Shown here piece after piece: positions 7,465-16,651 of a stretch of DNA of 64,000 nt (positions are counted from its first letter, which is position 1; the number at the start of each line of letters is the position of its first letter). This DNA is from Thermocaproicibacter sp002410755. Its GTDB lineage: Bacteria > Bacillota > Clostridia > Oscillospirales > Acutalibacteraceae. The position numbers and the translations under genes were made by a program. A model generated the notes under the pieces. That model searched no databases. It saw only the letters and a program-made list of their open reading frames with translations, and was not told the origin of the DNA. The stretch is from contig DAITDU010000007.1 in assembly GCA_036839715.1 (NCBI GenBank), forward strand, positions 7,725 to 71,724, in the 5' to 3' direction.

Positions 7465-8373
7465 ATGAATGGAATAGAAATCCTAAGCGAAACCGCACGT
7501 TTGCTTGGCTGTGAAGTCCGCCGGGACGAACCAATGAGCCGACATACAACTTTCCGCATCGGCGGCCCGGCGGAACTTTTTTTAACCGCACCGGATTTGC
7601 CTGCCCTAAAAGGTATCTGCCAGAAAGCCGCCGAAACCGGAATCCCCATTCTCCCGCTCGGCAACGGTTCCAACCTTCTGGTTTCCGACGCAGGAATCCA
7701 CGGCGCTGTCGTTACGCTTGGCAGCGTTTTCCGGAAAATTTCGCTGGTTTCAGAGACTTCCATCCTCTGCGGCACAGCCGCGTCGATTGCTTCCCTGTGC
7801 GATTTTGCAAAAAGCCAGTCCCTGACCGGGGCTGAATTTGCCTGGGGGATTCCCGGCTCCATGGGAGGTGCCGTATTTATGAATGCCGGCGCCTATGGGC
7901 ACTGTGTTTCGGAAATTATCTCTTTCTGCTCCCATATTACAAAAGATGGGAAAGAAGGGACTCTGAGCGGCAGCGGGCTTGATTTTGGCTACCGGCACAG
8001 CGCATACTCTTCAGGCGGGTTCATCATCACTGCCGTCCGCGTAGAGCTGAAGCATGGGGTTCAAGCAGAAATTGCAGCCCAAATGGATGAGATTTATACA
8101 CGTCGCAAGGCAAAACAGCCACTGGACCTGCCAAGTGCAGGCAGCGTGTTCAAACGGCCAAAAGGGCATTACGCAGGGATGCTCATCGAGCAGTGCGGCC
8201 TGAAAGGCAGGCGCGTCGGCGGCGCTGCAGTCAGCGAAAAGCACGCCGGATTTATCGTGAACCTCGGCGGGGCAACCTGCGCGGATGTGGAAAAGCTGAT
8301 TGCTGTAATTCAGGAAACTGTTCTGCGGGAAACCGGCGTTACACTGGAGTGTGAAGTGAGGAAGGCAGGCTGA
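7465..8373 (+). CDS. murB: UDP-N-acetylenolpyruvoylglucosamine reductase
   Basis: 302 residues from the ATG preceded by AAAGGAGG; an upstream in-frame ATG lacks a ribosome site. It is the FAD and NADPH-dependent second step in UDP-MurNAc synthesis for peptidoglycan. FAD-binding motifs are TTFRIGGPAELF, PLGNGSNLLVSD and WGIPGSMGGAVFMNAGAYG. The C-terminal domain has SAGSVFKRP with the proton-donor serine and the conserved IEQCGLKG. About 150 bases separate it from hprK; rapZ follows within 15 bases. Confidence 0.97.
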   Translation: MNGIEILSETARLLGCEVRRDEPMSRHTTFRIGGPAELFLTAPDLPALKGICQKAAETGIPILPLGNGSNLLVSDAGIHGAVVTLGSVFRKISLVSETSILCGTAASIASLCDFAKSQSLTGAEFAWGIPGSMGGAVFMNAGAYGHCVSEIISFCSHITKDGKEGTLSGSGLDFGYRHSAYSSGGFIITAVRVELKHGVQAEIAAQMDEIYTRRKAKQPLDLPSAGSVFKRPKGHYAGMLIEQCGLKGRRVGGAAVSEKHAGFIVNLGGATCADVEKLIAVIQETVLRETGVTLECEVRKAG

Positions 8374-8387
8374 CAAGGAAAAATCCA

Positions 8388-9248
8388 ATGAATTTTGTCA
8401 TTGTAACCGGTCTTTCCGGTGCTGGGAAAACAAGGGCTATCAATGCACTGGAAGATATCGGCTTTTTCTGTGCGGATAATATTCCGCCAAAACTAATCAG
8501 CACATTTTACGATATGTCACAGCAGGCACAGGGAACTCTTTCCCATGTGGCCATTGTGACGGATATTCGCGGCGGGGATATGTTTCCGCTGTTCCTGAAA
8601 ACGCTCGACCGCATGAAGGCAGAGTACAAAAAATTCAAAATTCTTTTCCTTGACGCAAACAATTATATTTTAATCAACCGTTTTCAGGAAACGCGCCGTA
8701 AGCATCCGCTCACCGACAGTTGCCTTGGCTCCCTGGAAAAAGCCGTGAAGCTTGAACGTATGATGCTGCGCCCAATCAGGGAACGTGCAGATTATGTGAT
8801 TGATACTTCCAATCTGTCGACCGCCCAGCTCAAGGAACGGATTTCCAGCCTGTTCCTCGGCAATGCCTCGGACGCCATGAGGATTCAGTGCATTTCGTTT
8901 GGATTCAAGTTTGGCATCCCCGCGGAAGCCGACCTTGTTTTTGATGTGCGGTGCCTGCCAAACCCGTTTTATGTGGACTCGCTTAAGCATCTTACCGGCC
9001 TTGACAAGCCCGTCCAGGACTATGTCCTGAAGTCCAGCGAAACGAAAGGATTTACAGACCGCCTTTTTTCCCTGGTTGACTATATGATTCCGCTTTACTG
9101 CAATGAGGGCAAAAGCCAGCTAGTTATTGCGATTGGCTGCACCGGTGGGCATCACCGCTCTGTCACGCTCACTCAGGTGCTTTATAAACACCTTCTGTCT
9201 CAGAACCTGAGTGTAAGTGTCAATCACCGGGATATCCGGAAGGAGTAG
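8388..9248 (+). CDS. rapZ: RapZ-like nucleotide-binding protein
   Basis: 286 residues (YvcJ in Bacillus). The P-loop GLSGAGKT is at residues 8-15, a second conserved stretch is FCADNIPP, and the C-terminal domain carries IGCTGGHHRS. In Escherichia coli RapZ is an RNA adaptor controlling GlmS; Bacillus YvcJ binds and hydrolyses nucleotides and affects competence. The exact role here is inferred from family only. It is tightly followed by whiA, 17 bases downstream. The yvcK gene that usually sits between these two in Firmicutes is absent. Confidence 0.95.
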   Translation: MNFVIVTGLSGAGKTRAINALEDIGFFCADNIPPKLISTFYDMSQQAQGTLSHVAIVTDIRGGDMFPLFLKTLDRMKAEYKKFKILFLDANNYILINRFQETRRKHPLTDSCLGSLEKAVKLERMMLRPIRERADYVIDTSNLSTAQLKERISSLFLGNASDAMRIQCISFGFKFGIPAEADLVFDVRCLPNPFYVDSLKHLTGLDKPVQDYVLKSSETKGFTDRLFSLVDYMIPLYCNEGKSQLVIAIGCTGGHHRSVTLTQVLYKHLLSQNLSVSVNHRDIRKE

Positions 9249-9265
9249 CAGGGGGGGCGCTTAGC

Positions 9266-10192
9266 ATGTCTTTTGCATCCGATACCAAAACTGAACTTTG
9301 CAAAGTTACAGACCGTTTCTGCTGCCGGAAGGCGGAATGTTATGGGATGCTCCTTTTTGGGCGCAGCTTCTCCCCCGCCGGTATTTCCCTCACGACCGAA
9401 AGCCGGGGTGCCGCGCGGCGTGCTGCGGAACTTTCTGCCGAAGCGACCGGGGCTATTATGGATGTCGCTTCCGTACAGCTCCGCAGACGGGGCGGCATTT
9501 TTTCCTATACCGTTTCTTCTGTAGGCTCAGGGCAGGCCGAAAAAGTTGTTCATGCGCTGGGGCACACGGGAAAGGAAATCAGCCTGCATATTAACCTTGC
9601 CAATTTGGAAAATGAATGCTGCCATGCAGCATTCCTGCGGGGTGCATTTCTTACCTGCGGCACTGTAACCGCACCGGAAAGCGGTTACCGGCTTGAGTTC
9701 ACTGTCCCATATATGAATCTTGCGAATGACCTTTCTTCCCTAATCCGCGATATTCTGGTACTTGACCTTGAGCCGCATGTGTCGCGCCGGAAAGGCGCTT
9801 TTGTGGTTTATCTGAAAGGCAGCGAACATGTTTCGGACTTTCTTACTTATATTGGTGCGCCAGAAGCAGCAATGGCTCTTATGCAGGTCCGGATGCTGAA
9901 AAATCTGCGCAACGAAGTAAACCGCAAAACGAATTTTGAAGCTGCAAATATTGAAAAGACTGCTTCCGCAGCGGCGCAGGAATCAATCGCCATTAAAAAA
10001 ATCAGGCGTTGCGGCAAGCTTTCTGCAATGCCGAAAGACTTAAAGCCTCTTGCCGCACTGCGCCTGCGCTATCCAGAGATGTCCCTGCGCGACCTCGGCC
10101 AGCACCTTTCTCCGCCGCTCAGCCGCTCAGGCGTCCATCACAGGCTACAGCGTATCCTGGAATATGCCGAAAAATTAAAGGTAGAAAAATAA
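9266..10192 (+). CDS. whiA: WhiA, DNA-binding protein with a LAGLIDADG-like fold
   Basis: 308 residues. Firmicutes WhiA binds DNA, influences cell division and chromosome segregation, and is the relative of the Streptomyces sporulation regulator. The N-terminal part matches the WhiA-specific region (MSFASDTKTEL), the middle is the degenerate homing-endonuclease fold with CHAAFLRGAFL, and the C-terminus is a helix-turn-helix ending in LSRSGVHHRL. A G-rich ribosome site precedes the ATG. dnaE follows after 26 bases. Confidence 0.96.
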   Translation: MSFASDTKTELCKVTDRFCCRKAECYGMLLFGRSFSPAGISLTTESRGAARRAAELSAEATGAIMDVASVQLRRRGGIFSYTVSSVGSGQAEKVVHALGHTGKEISLHINLANLENECCHAAFLRGAFLTCGTVTAPESGYRLEFTVPYMNLANDLSSLIRDILVLDLEPHVSRRKGAFVVYLKGSEHVSDFLTYIGAPEAAMALMQVRMLKNLRNEVNRKTNFEAANIEKTASAAAQESIAIKKIRRCGKLSAMPKDLKPLAALRLRYPEMSLRDLGQHLSPPLSRSGVHHRLQRILEYAEKLKVEK

Positions 10193-10218
10193 TTTCGTTA
10201 TTAAGGTCGTGCACGGGT

Positions 10219-13200
10219 ATGTTTGTCCATCTTCATGTTCACAGTGAATACAGCCTGCTGGATGGTGCCTGCCGAATCCAGCAGCTCGTTGACACAGCGG
10301 CAGCACGCGGCGACAAAGCCGTAGCCATCACCGACCATGGTGTGATGTACGGGGCTGTAGATTTCTACAAAGCTGCAAAAGCCCGCGGCATTAAACCGAT
10401 TATCGGCTGTGAAGTGTACGTCGCACCTCGGACACGCTTCGGACGCGTGCATGAACTGGACTCTGAAAACCGCCACCTCGTTCTTCTCTGTGAAAACAAC
10501 ACCGGCTACCAGAACCTGATTGCCATGGTTTCAAAGTCATGGACAGAAGGCTTCTACTCAAAGCCTCGTGTGGATTTTGAACTGCTGGGACAGTACCATG
10601 AAGGACTGATTGCGCTTTCTGCATGTCTTGCAGGTGAAGTGGCACGCGACCTGACTGCCGGAGACTACGACGGCGCAAAGGCTGCTGCCCTGCATTATGA
10701 CTCTATCTTTGGCCGCGGAAATTATTATCTGGAGCTTCAGGATCACGGGCTTCCGGAGCAGAAAAGGATTAACCCTTCCATCGTTCGGATTTCCCGGGAA
10801 ACGGGTATCCCGCTTGTCGTTACCAACGACTGCCACTATATCCGCCGGGAAGACAGCGAAATGCACCGTATCCTGCTTTGCATTCAGACAAATCACACCA
10901 TTGAAGACAAGAACGCAATGGGCTTTGGAAGCGACCAGTTCTATTACAAGAGTGAAGAGGAAATGCGCGCGCTGTTTCCGGAAATTCCGGAAGCGGCAGA
11001 TAATACGGTAAAGATTGCCGAACGCTGCAACGTCACTTTTGAGTTTGGCAAAACAAAGCTGCCCCGCTTTGATACCCCAAATGGGGAAAACAACGTTGCC
11101 TATTTCCGTAAGAAATGCTATGCAGGCCTGCGGGAAAAGTACGGCGAAAATCCCCCGGCAGCCATTCGGGAACGGCTTGAATATGAGCTTGCTACCATTG
11201 AAAAAATGGGATATGTCAACTACTACCTGATTGTCCATGATTTTGTTCGCCATGCGAAAGAGGTTGGGATCCCCGTTGGGCCTGGCCGAGGCTCAGGGGC
11301 AGGCAGTCTTGCCGCCTATTGCATCGGCATCACCGGCATTGACCCAATCCGCTACAATCTTCTGTTTGAGCGCTTTCTGAATCCTGAGCGCGTCAGTATG
11401 CCGGATTTCGATATTGACTTTGCCGATGACCGCCGGCCAGAAATGATTGACTATGTGGTGGAAAAGTACGGGGCCGACCATGTCGCACAGATTGTCACAT
11501 TTGGCACAATGGCAGCACGCGGTTCCATCCGGGACGTCGGCCGTGCAATGGCAATGCCCTACGCTGCCGTAGATGCGATTGCAAAGCTGGTGCCGAATGA
11601 GCATGACATTACATTAGATAAAGCCCTGGAGGCTTCCAGAGAACTGAAAAGCCGCTATGACTCCGACCCGCAGGTCCACCGGCTGATCGATATGGCAAGG
11701 CGGCTTGAAGGCATGCCGCGCAATGCTTCCACCCATGCGGCAGGGGTTGTTATCACGGACAAGCCTGTCGCAGAATACGTACCGCTGGCAAAAAACGGCG
11801 ACTCCGTCGTTACGCAGTATACCATGACGACACTTGAAGAGCTTGGACTGTTGAAAATGGACTTTCTCGGCCTGAGGAACCTTTCGGTTATTCGCAGTGC
11901 ACAGGACATGGTCTGCAAGCAAAAGCCGGATTTCCGCATTGAAAATATCCCCATGGACGATAAAAAGGTTTTCGATATGCTGACATCCGGTGCAACAGAC
12001 GGCGTGTTTCAATTTGAATCCAGTGGGATGCGAAGTGTTATCATGCAGCTTCGGCCGGAGAGCATTGAAGACCTGATTGCCGTAATTTCACTTTACCGCC
12101 CCGGCCCGATGGAATCCATTCCCCGCTATATTGAAAACCGTCGGAACCCATCTAAAGTGACCTACCGTACACCGCTTCTGAAAGGCATCCTCAGCGTCAC
12201 AAACGGATGCATCGTCTACCAAGAGCAGGTCATGCAGATTTTCCGTACGCTTGCAGGGTATTCGCTTGGGCGTGCCGATATCGTCCGCCGCGCAATGGCA
12301 AAAAAAAAGAAGGACGTCATGGCGCGTGAAAAAGATATTTTTATCCATGGTCTGACAGACAAAGACGGAACAGTCATTGTAGACGGCTGTATCCGGCGCG
12401 GTATCAACGAGCAGACTGCAGAGGCAATTTACAGTGAAATGGCAAATTTTGCCTCCTACGCCTTCAACAAATCCCATGCTGCCGCCTATGCCGTAGTAAG
12501 TTACCAGACTGCATGGCTTAAGTGCAACTACCCGCGCGAATATATGGCTGCGCTGCTTACCAGCGTTCTGGACAACACAAACAAGCTTTCAGTCTATATT
12601 GCTGAATGCCTGCGGCTTGGCATCCGCGTCCTTCCGCCCCATGTGAATGAAAGCGGAGCGGGCTTTACCGTATCCGGCAAGAATATCCGATTCGGCCTGC
12701 TGGCTATCCGGAATCTGGGAAAAGGTTTCCTTGAGTCACTGGTAAAAGAGCGGAAAGAAAATGGCACTTTTGCTACTTTTTTTGATTTCTGCCGTCGCAT
12801 GTATAACGGGCTGAACCGTCGTTCACTGGAAAGCCTTGTTAAAGCCGGGGCCCTGGATGACCTCGGGCCGAACCGCCGGCAAATGCTCAACAGTGCAGAG
12901 TCTGTCCTAAATTACCTGGCAGAAGACAAAAAGCAAAACTTAGAAGGGCAAATTGGTTTTTTCGACACTGCAATTCAGCCCGACCACGAGGAGTTCAAAA
13001 TTGCACCAATGTCCGACCTCTCAAATTCCGATAAGCTCAGCATGGAAAAAGAGGTCACCGGCATGTACCTTTCCGGCCATCCCATGGCGGCCTATGTGGG
13101 CCTTTACAAAAAGCTGGATGCAGTCCGGATTGGGGATATCCTCGAAGAAGCAAAAGAGGAAAACGGAAATCTGCGCGACGGCAGCACCGTAACTGTCTTA

Positions 13201-13701
13201 GGAATTATTACAAAAGTCCGGCTGAAAGTCACAAAAAGCAACAGCACCATGGCTTTTGTCACACTGGAAGACCTTTTCGGCTCAATTCAGATGCTCGTCT
13301 TTCCGAAAACCCTTACAGAGTTTTCGGAATTGGTGACGGAGGGTAAAATTATCAAGGCCAAAGCACGCATCAGCCTGCGCGACGAAAATGACGCCGAGCT
13401 TATCTGTCAGCAACTGGAAAATGCGCCTTCACCTGACGGAAAGCTGGAAGTCCACCGCTCCAGCCGGCCTGGACTGTACCTGAAAGTGAAAAATCAGAGT
13501 GATCCGCTTTACCTGAAAGCAATGAAAGATATTGCGGTCTTTGACGGGGCAACACCGCTTTACATTTATTTTACCGATGTGAAAAAATTGATGGCTGCAC
13601 CGGCGTCTATGCGCGTCAGCCTGAATGATGTGCTGATTCGGGAACTAAAGCGGATCCTGGGAGACAAAAATGTTGCAGTTGTTGACAGCATACAACAATA
13701 A
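10219..13701 (+). CDS. dnaE: DNA polymerase III alpha subunit
   Basis: 1160 residues from the ATG at 10219 (MFVHLHVHSEYSLLDG); upstream in-frame starts overlap whiA. It is the DnaE1-type replicative polymerase or lagging-strand polymerase. Order: PHP domain at the N-terminus (VHLHVHSEYS, ITDHGVMYG), palm with the catalytic aspartates in MPDFDIDFADDRR (about residue 395), fingers, tandem helix-hairpin-helix, and the OB-fold near residue 985 onward (VTVLGIITKVRLKVT). Only a weak AAGG precedes the start, so translation may depend on coupling to whiA. Confidence 0.97.
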   Translation: MFVHLHVHSEYSLLDGACRIQQLVDTAAARGDKAVAITDHGVMYGAVDFYKAAKARGIKPIIGCEVYVAPRTRFGRVHELDSENRHLVLLCENNTGYQNLIAMVSKSWTEGFYSKPRVDFELLGQYHEGLIALSACLAGEVARDLTAGDYDGAKAAALHYDSIFGRGNYYLELQDHGLPEQKRINPSIVRISRETGIPLVVTNDCHYIRREDSEMHRILLCIQTNHTIEDKNAMGFGSDQFYYKSEEEMRALFPEIPEAADNTVKIAERCNVTFEFGKTKLPRFDTPNGENNVAYFRKKCYAGLREKYGENPPAAIRERLEYELATIEKMGYVNYYLIVHDFVRHAKEVGIPVGPGRGSGAGSLAAYCIGITGIDPIRYNLLFERFLNPERVSMPDFDIDFADDRRPEMIDYVVEKYGADHVAQIVTFGTMAARGSIRDVGRAMAMPYAAVDAIAKLVPNEHDITLDKALEASRELKSRYDSDPQVHRLIDMARRLEGMPRNASTHAAGVVITDKPVAEYVPLAKNGDSVVTQYTMTTLEELGLLKMDFLGLRNLSVIRSAQDMVCKQKPDFRIENIPMDDKKVFDMLTSGATDGVFQFESSGMRSVIMQLRPESIEDLIAVISLYRPGPMESIPRYIENRRNPSKVTYRTPLLKGILSVTNGCIVYQEQVMQIFRTLAGYSLGRADIVRRAMAKKKKDVMAREKDIFIHGLTDKDGTVIVDGCIRRGINEQTAEAIYSEMANFASYAFNKSHAAAYAVVSYQTAWLKCNYPREYMAALLTSVLDNTNKLSVYIAECLRLGIRVLPPHVNESGAGFTVSGKNIRFGLLAIRNLGKGFLESLVKERKENGTFATFFDFCRRMYNGLNRRSLESLVKAGALDDLGPNRRQMLNSAESVLNYLAEDKKQNLEGQIGFFDTAIQPDHEEFKIAPMSDLSNSDKLSMEKEVTGMYLSGHPMAAYVGLYKKLDAVRIGDILEEAKEENGNLRDGSTVTVLGIITKVRLKVTKSNSTMAFVTLEDLFGSIQMLVFPKTLTEFSELVTEGKIIKAKARISLRDENDAELICQQLENAPSPDGKLEVHRSSRPGLYLKVKNQSDPLYLKAMKDIAVFDGATPLYIYFTDVKKLMAAPASMRVSLNDVLIRELKRILGDKNVAVVDSIQQ

Positions 13702-13736
13702 TCTATATTTGCGGTCATTTTTTCCATATTTAGCAC

Positions 13737-13766
13737 TTGTAACAGTTTTACTGTTTCGATTATAAT
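13737..13766 (+). promoter_or_regulatory. promoter of pfkA with a dyad in the spacer
   Basis: TTGTAA, 18 bases, TATAAT. The spacer holds the perfect inverted repeat AACAGT-TTT-ACTGTT (13741-13755), placed where a repressor would block RNA polymerase. The dyad does not match a CcpA cre site. Confidence 0.55.
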
Positions 13767-13857
13767 AGAAGTGAATATGAGGATAATATCCATGGATAGA
13801 GTTCTGCTTTGATTGTGGTGCTACCATGGATTCCGATTTTAACTGGAGGGAAAATAA

Positions 13858-14823
13858 ATGGCAAAATCCATAGCTGTTCTTACAAGCGGTGGCGACGCAC
13901 CGGGTATGAATGCAGCCATCCGCGCTGTTGTAAGGGCCGGTATTTCTTATGGGATGCGCGTCCTCGGCGTTCAGCACGGCTACAATGGGCTTCTGAGCGG
14001 CGAAGTTGTTGAGATGAACCTTCGTTCCGTTTCCGACATTATCCACCGCGGCGGGACAATTCTTTACACAGCCCGCAGCCCGGAGTTCAACACACCGGAA
14101 GGAGTGCAGAAAGCAGCGGAAAACTGCCGCAAAATGGGAGTGAACGGTGTTGTCGTTATCGGCGGCGACGGCTCATTCCGCGGAGCAAGAGACTTGACAG
14201 GGGCTGGGATTCCCTGTATCGGTATTCCCGGCACAATTGATAATGATATTGCTGCCAGTGAATATACAATTGGCTTTGACACTGCCCTGAACACGGCCGT
14301 AGAGATGGTTGACCGGCTGCGTGACACCATGGAATCCCATGACCGTTGCAGCGTTGTACAGGTCATGGGCCGCCGTTGCGGTGACATTGCCCTTGAGACA
14401 GGGATTGCTGTTGGTGCAACAAGCATCCTTGTTCCTGAAATTCCATATGATTTTCAGCACGATATTGTTGACCGCATGACTTTGACACAGAAGACCGGAA
14501 AAATGCACTTCATTATTGTTGTCGCCGAAGGCGTTGGCGGTGTTGAACAGCTAGCTGAAAAAATTGAAAAGGCGACTGGTATTGAGACTCGTGCAACAGT
14601 TCTCGGGCATGTGCAACGCGGTGGTTCCCCCACTTTGCGCGACCGTGTTGTCGGCAGCCAGATGGGTGCTCTGGCAGCTAAGCTCCTGTATGAAGGCAGC
14701 AGTAACCGTGTCATTGTGATGCGCGGTGGAAAAATTGTTGACCTTGACATTACAGAGGCACTGAACATGAAGCGCGTTTTCGACAAAGACCTCTATGCAA
14801 CTGCGCTCCGTATTTCAATCTAA
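13858..14823 (+). CDS. pfkA: 6-phosphofructokinase, ATP type
   Basis: 321 residues. It phosphorylates fructose 6-phosphate, the committed step of glycolysis. Motifs: TSGGDAPGMNAAIR (ATP site), GGDGSFRGA, the catalytic IPGTIDNDI at about residue 125, and VMGRRCGDIA. Gly residues at the GGDGS site favour ATP rather than pyrophosphate as phosphoryl donor. The gene has its own promoter although it ends the hprK cluster, and a strong terminator follows. Confidence 0.97.
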   Translation: MAKSIAVLTSGGDAPGMNAAIRAVVRAGISYGMRVLGVQHGYNGLLSGEVVEMNLRSVSDIIHRGGTILYTARSPEFNTPEGVQKAAENCRKMGVNGVVVIGGDGSFRGARDLTGAGIPCIGIPGTIDNDIAASEYTIGFDTALNTAVEMVDRLRDTMESHDRCSVVQVMGRRCGDIALETGIAVGATSILVPEIPYDFQHDIVDRMTLTQKTGKMHFIIVVAEGVGGVEQLAEKIEKATGIETRATVLGHVQRGGSPTLRDRVVGSQMGALAAKLLYEGSSNRVIVMRGGKIVDLDITEALNMKRVFDKDLYATALRISI

Positions 14824-14842
14824 AGGCATTGACTGTCTTCTG

Positions 14843-14875
14843 GCACGGCAGAAAAATAATTCTGCCGTGCTTTTT
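14843..14875 (+). terminator. terminator of pfkA
   Basis: GCACGGCAGAA pairs with TTCTGCCGTGC across a six-base loop, then TTTTT. Confidence 0.9.
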
Positions 14876-15019
14876 CATTACCACGCTGGTCGCAATCCAA
14901 TCCCCGCGCACGCGTATGAATTATTCCAAGCAGGAAATCATAATAACGCACAATTATTGTAAGATATAAATAGAATAAATTATCAATTATAATAATGCAA
15001 GCAGAAGGGGGAAATAGAA

Positions 15020-15529
15020 ATGGCAAAGGCAACTTTTTGGAATAAGAAACAGTTCATATTTGCCATTGCCATCCTCGCCTGTGCAATCCTTCTTTTCACA
15101 GCAGGGCTTTTTTTCTTACGGCATGTGGAGAGCAATGCGACAAATTACACGCCGGAGCAAATCTGCCACAATATCATCGGGAAAGTAAAATATGGCAGCC
15201 TTGTGAAAGTCGATGACAGCCAGGTCCCCAAACACTATGACATTCCGGATGGGGTTATCTCCTCCTGCTCGGTTTATATCAGCAAATCCTCAGAAAGTGC
15301 GGAGGAACTCTGCTGCTTTTTGCTGAAGGATACCTCAAAATACAGCGCCCTTCAGAACACCGTCAGTAAGCATATCAGCATGAAAGCGAAAAGTTTTCAG
15401 GATCTAAGCCCTGGGCAGTATAACTTGTTAAAAAATTACCATCTCACCCGCTCGGGGCGATATGTGCTTGTTGCGGTTGGGGACAATGCTAAAGCCGCAG
15501 AGAAAATCTTTCTTTCCATGCTGAGCTGA
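15020..15529 (+). CDS. DUF4358-like membrane-anchored protein
   Basis: 169 residues with one N-terminal membrane segment (about residues 12-33) and an extracytoplasmic domain of about 130 residues. The layout of that domain, with a central SVYISKSSESAEEL strand and helix, and a C-terminal GRYVLVAVGDN strand and helix, resembles DUF4358, a family of clostridial anchored proteins without known function. AGAAGGGGG is ten bases ahead of the ATG. It stands between two transcription units and seems monocistronic. Confidence 0.6.
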   Translation: MAKATFWNKKQFIFAIAILACAILLFTAGLFFLRHVESNATNYTPEQICHNIIGKVKYGSLVKVDDSQVPKHYDIPDGVISSCSVYISKSSESAEELCCFLLKDTSKYSALQNTVSKHISMKAKSFQDLSPGQYNLLKNYHLTRSGRYVLVAVGDNAKAAEKIFLSMLS

Positions 15530-15637
15530 TTTTCATAGACAGGCGCAACAAGTTTCCTATTTGAAAAAGATTGCGCTTAACGCGCATGTTTTGCGTTAAA
15601 GGATTTAAAATTTCAAAGGTTTTAGGAGTACTGAAAG

Positions 15638-16363
15638 ATGAAAAGCATGGAAGACGAAGTGCAAAAGCATTTGTTTATGATGCAGGATAAAAAATATCAA
15701 GCCTTTCAGATTAAGCTGATGCCAACTGTGAAGCCGGAAACCGTTATTGGCGTACGTATTCCGGCGCTGAGGAAATACGCTGCGGAATTATTAAAGCTGC
15801 CGGAGGAGGCCATGGAATTTCTCAGGATTCTCCCGCACCGGTACTATGAAGAAAATAATCTGCATGCTTTTTTAATCGAAAAAATCAAGGATTTTGGGCT
15901 GGCAGTCCGCTCCGTTGACACTTTTCTTCCCTACATCGACAACTGGGCAACCTGTGACACGATGAAGCCAGAAGTATTCTCAAATCATCGGCTGGAACTC
16001 TATGGAAAAATCAGGGAGTGGATGAATTCGCCATATCCCTATGCTGTTCGCTTTGGGATTGGAATGCTGATGGAATTTTACCTTGATGCGGATTTTCAAC
16101 CGGAGATGCTGGACCTTGTCGCGGGCATCCAGTCTCAGGAATACTATGTCAATACCATGATTGCCTGGTACTTCGCAACAGCGCTTGCAAAGCAGTATGA
16201 TGCAGCACTCCCATATCTTGAGAACCGGAAACTGGACCGGTGGACACACAACAAGACAATTCAGAAGGCTATTGAGAGTTTCCGCCTGAGTAGCAGACAG
16301 AAAGATTATCTACGGACACTGAGAATCAGAAAGCAGGCTAAACCGTGCACTCCTCTCAAATAG
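15638..16363 (+). CDS. DNA alkylation repair protein, AlkD-like
   Basis: 241 residues, almost entirely helical, matching the HEAT-like repeat DNA glycosylases that excise N3- and N7-alkylated purines. Recognisable blocks are VIGVRIPALRKYA near the N-terminus, NWATCDTM (the conserved Trp and Asp of the lesion-facing surface) around residue 108, and YAVRFGIGMLM. The short form without extra domains is common in clostridia. A dyad TTAACGC/GCGTTAA at 15577-15599 lies in the upstream spacer. Confidence 0.9.
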   Translation: MKSMEDEVQKHLFMMQDKKYQAFQIKLMPTVKPETVIGVRIPALRKYAAELLKLPEEAMEFLRILPHRYYEENNLHAFLIEKIKDFGLAVRSVDTFLPYIDNWATCDTMKPEVFSNHRLELYGKIREWMNSPYPYAVRFGIGMLMEFYLDADFQPEMLDLVAGIQSQEYYVNTMIAWYFATALAKQYDAALPYLENRKLDRWTHNKTIQKAIESFRLSSRQKDYLRTLRIRKQAKPCTPLK

Positions 16364-16387
16364 AAAGCGCTTCCAGTTTTTATTTAA

Positions 16388-16579
16388 AGATTCATTTGTG
16401 ATAAAATAGCAGGTCTCCGCATCGGCGTCCATTCTGATTATAACCTTGCTGCTTCTCCTGCCATTACAACCGTTCAGCAAGTTATCGATAAAATCCAGAA
16501 AGCCATACCGCTCGACCGGAAAAAGTATGATAAAGATATTATTGACACATCCAGCCTAGATGGAGCAACTTATTTCTAA
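16388..16579 (+). pseudogene. C-terminal remnant of a periplasmic-binding-protein-like or LacI-like protein
   Basis: A 63-codon open stretch without an ATG or ribosome site runs from a stop at 16385 to TAA at 16577. The translation (LRIGVHSDYNLAASP, then ITTVQQVIDKIQKA, ending SLDGATYF) has the look of the last strand-helix-tail of a type 1 periplasmic-binding fold. The upstream portion is missing. Assignment is tentative. Confidence 0.35.
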
Positions 16580-16588
16580 GTCCCGGCC

Positions 16589-16634
16589 AAAACAGGGAGG
16601 GTGCAGCCAATAGGAACTGCGCCCTCCCTGTTTT
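16589..16634. terminator. bidirectional terminator downstream of metQ
   Basis: AAAACAGGGAGGG continues to an 18-bp stem with one G-T wobble and a ten-base loop; both strands end in TTTT. It serves the metNIQ operon on the minus strand. Confidence 0.9.
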
Positions 16635-16651
16635 GAACAATAACCGTACGG

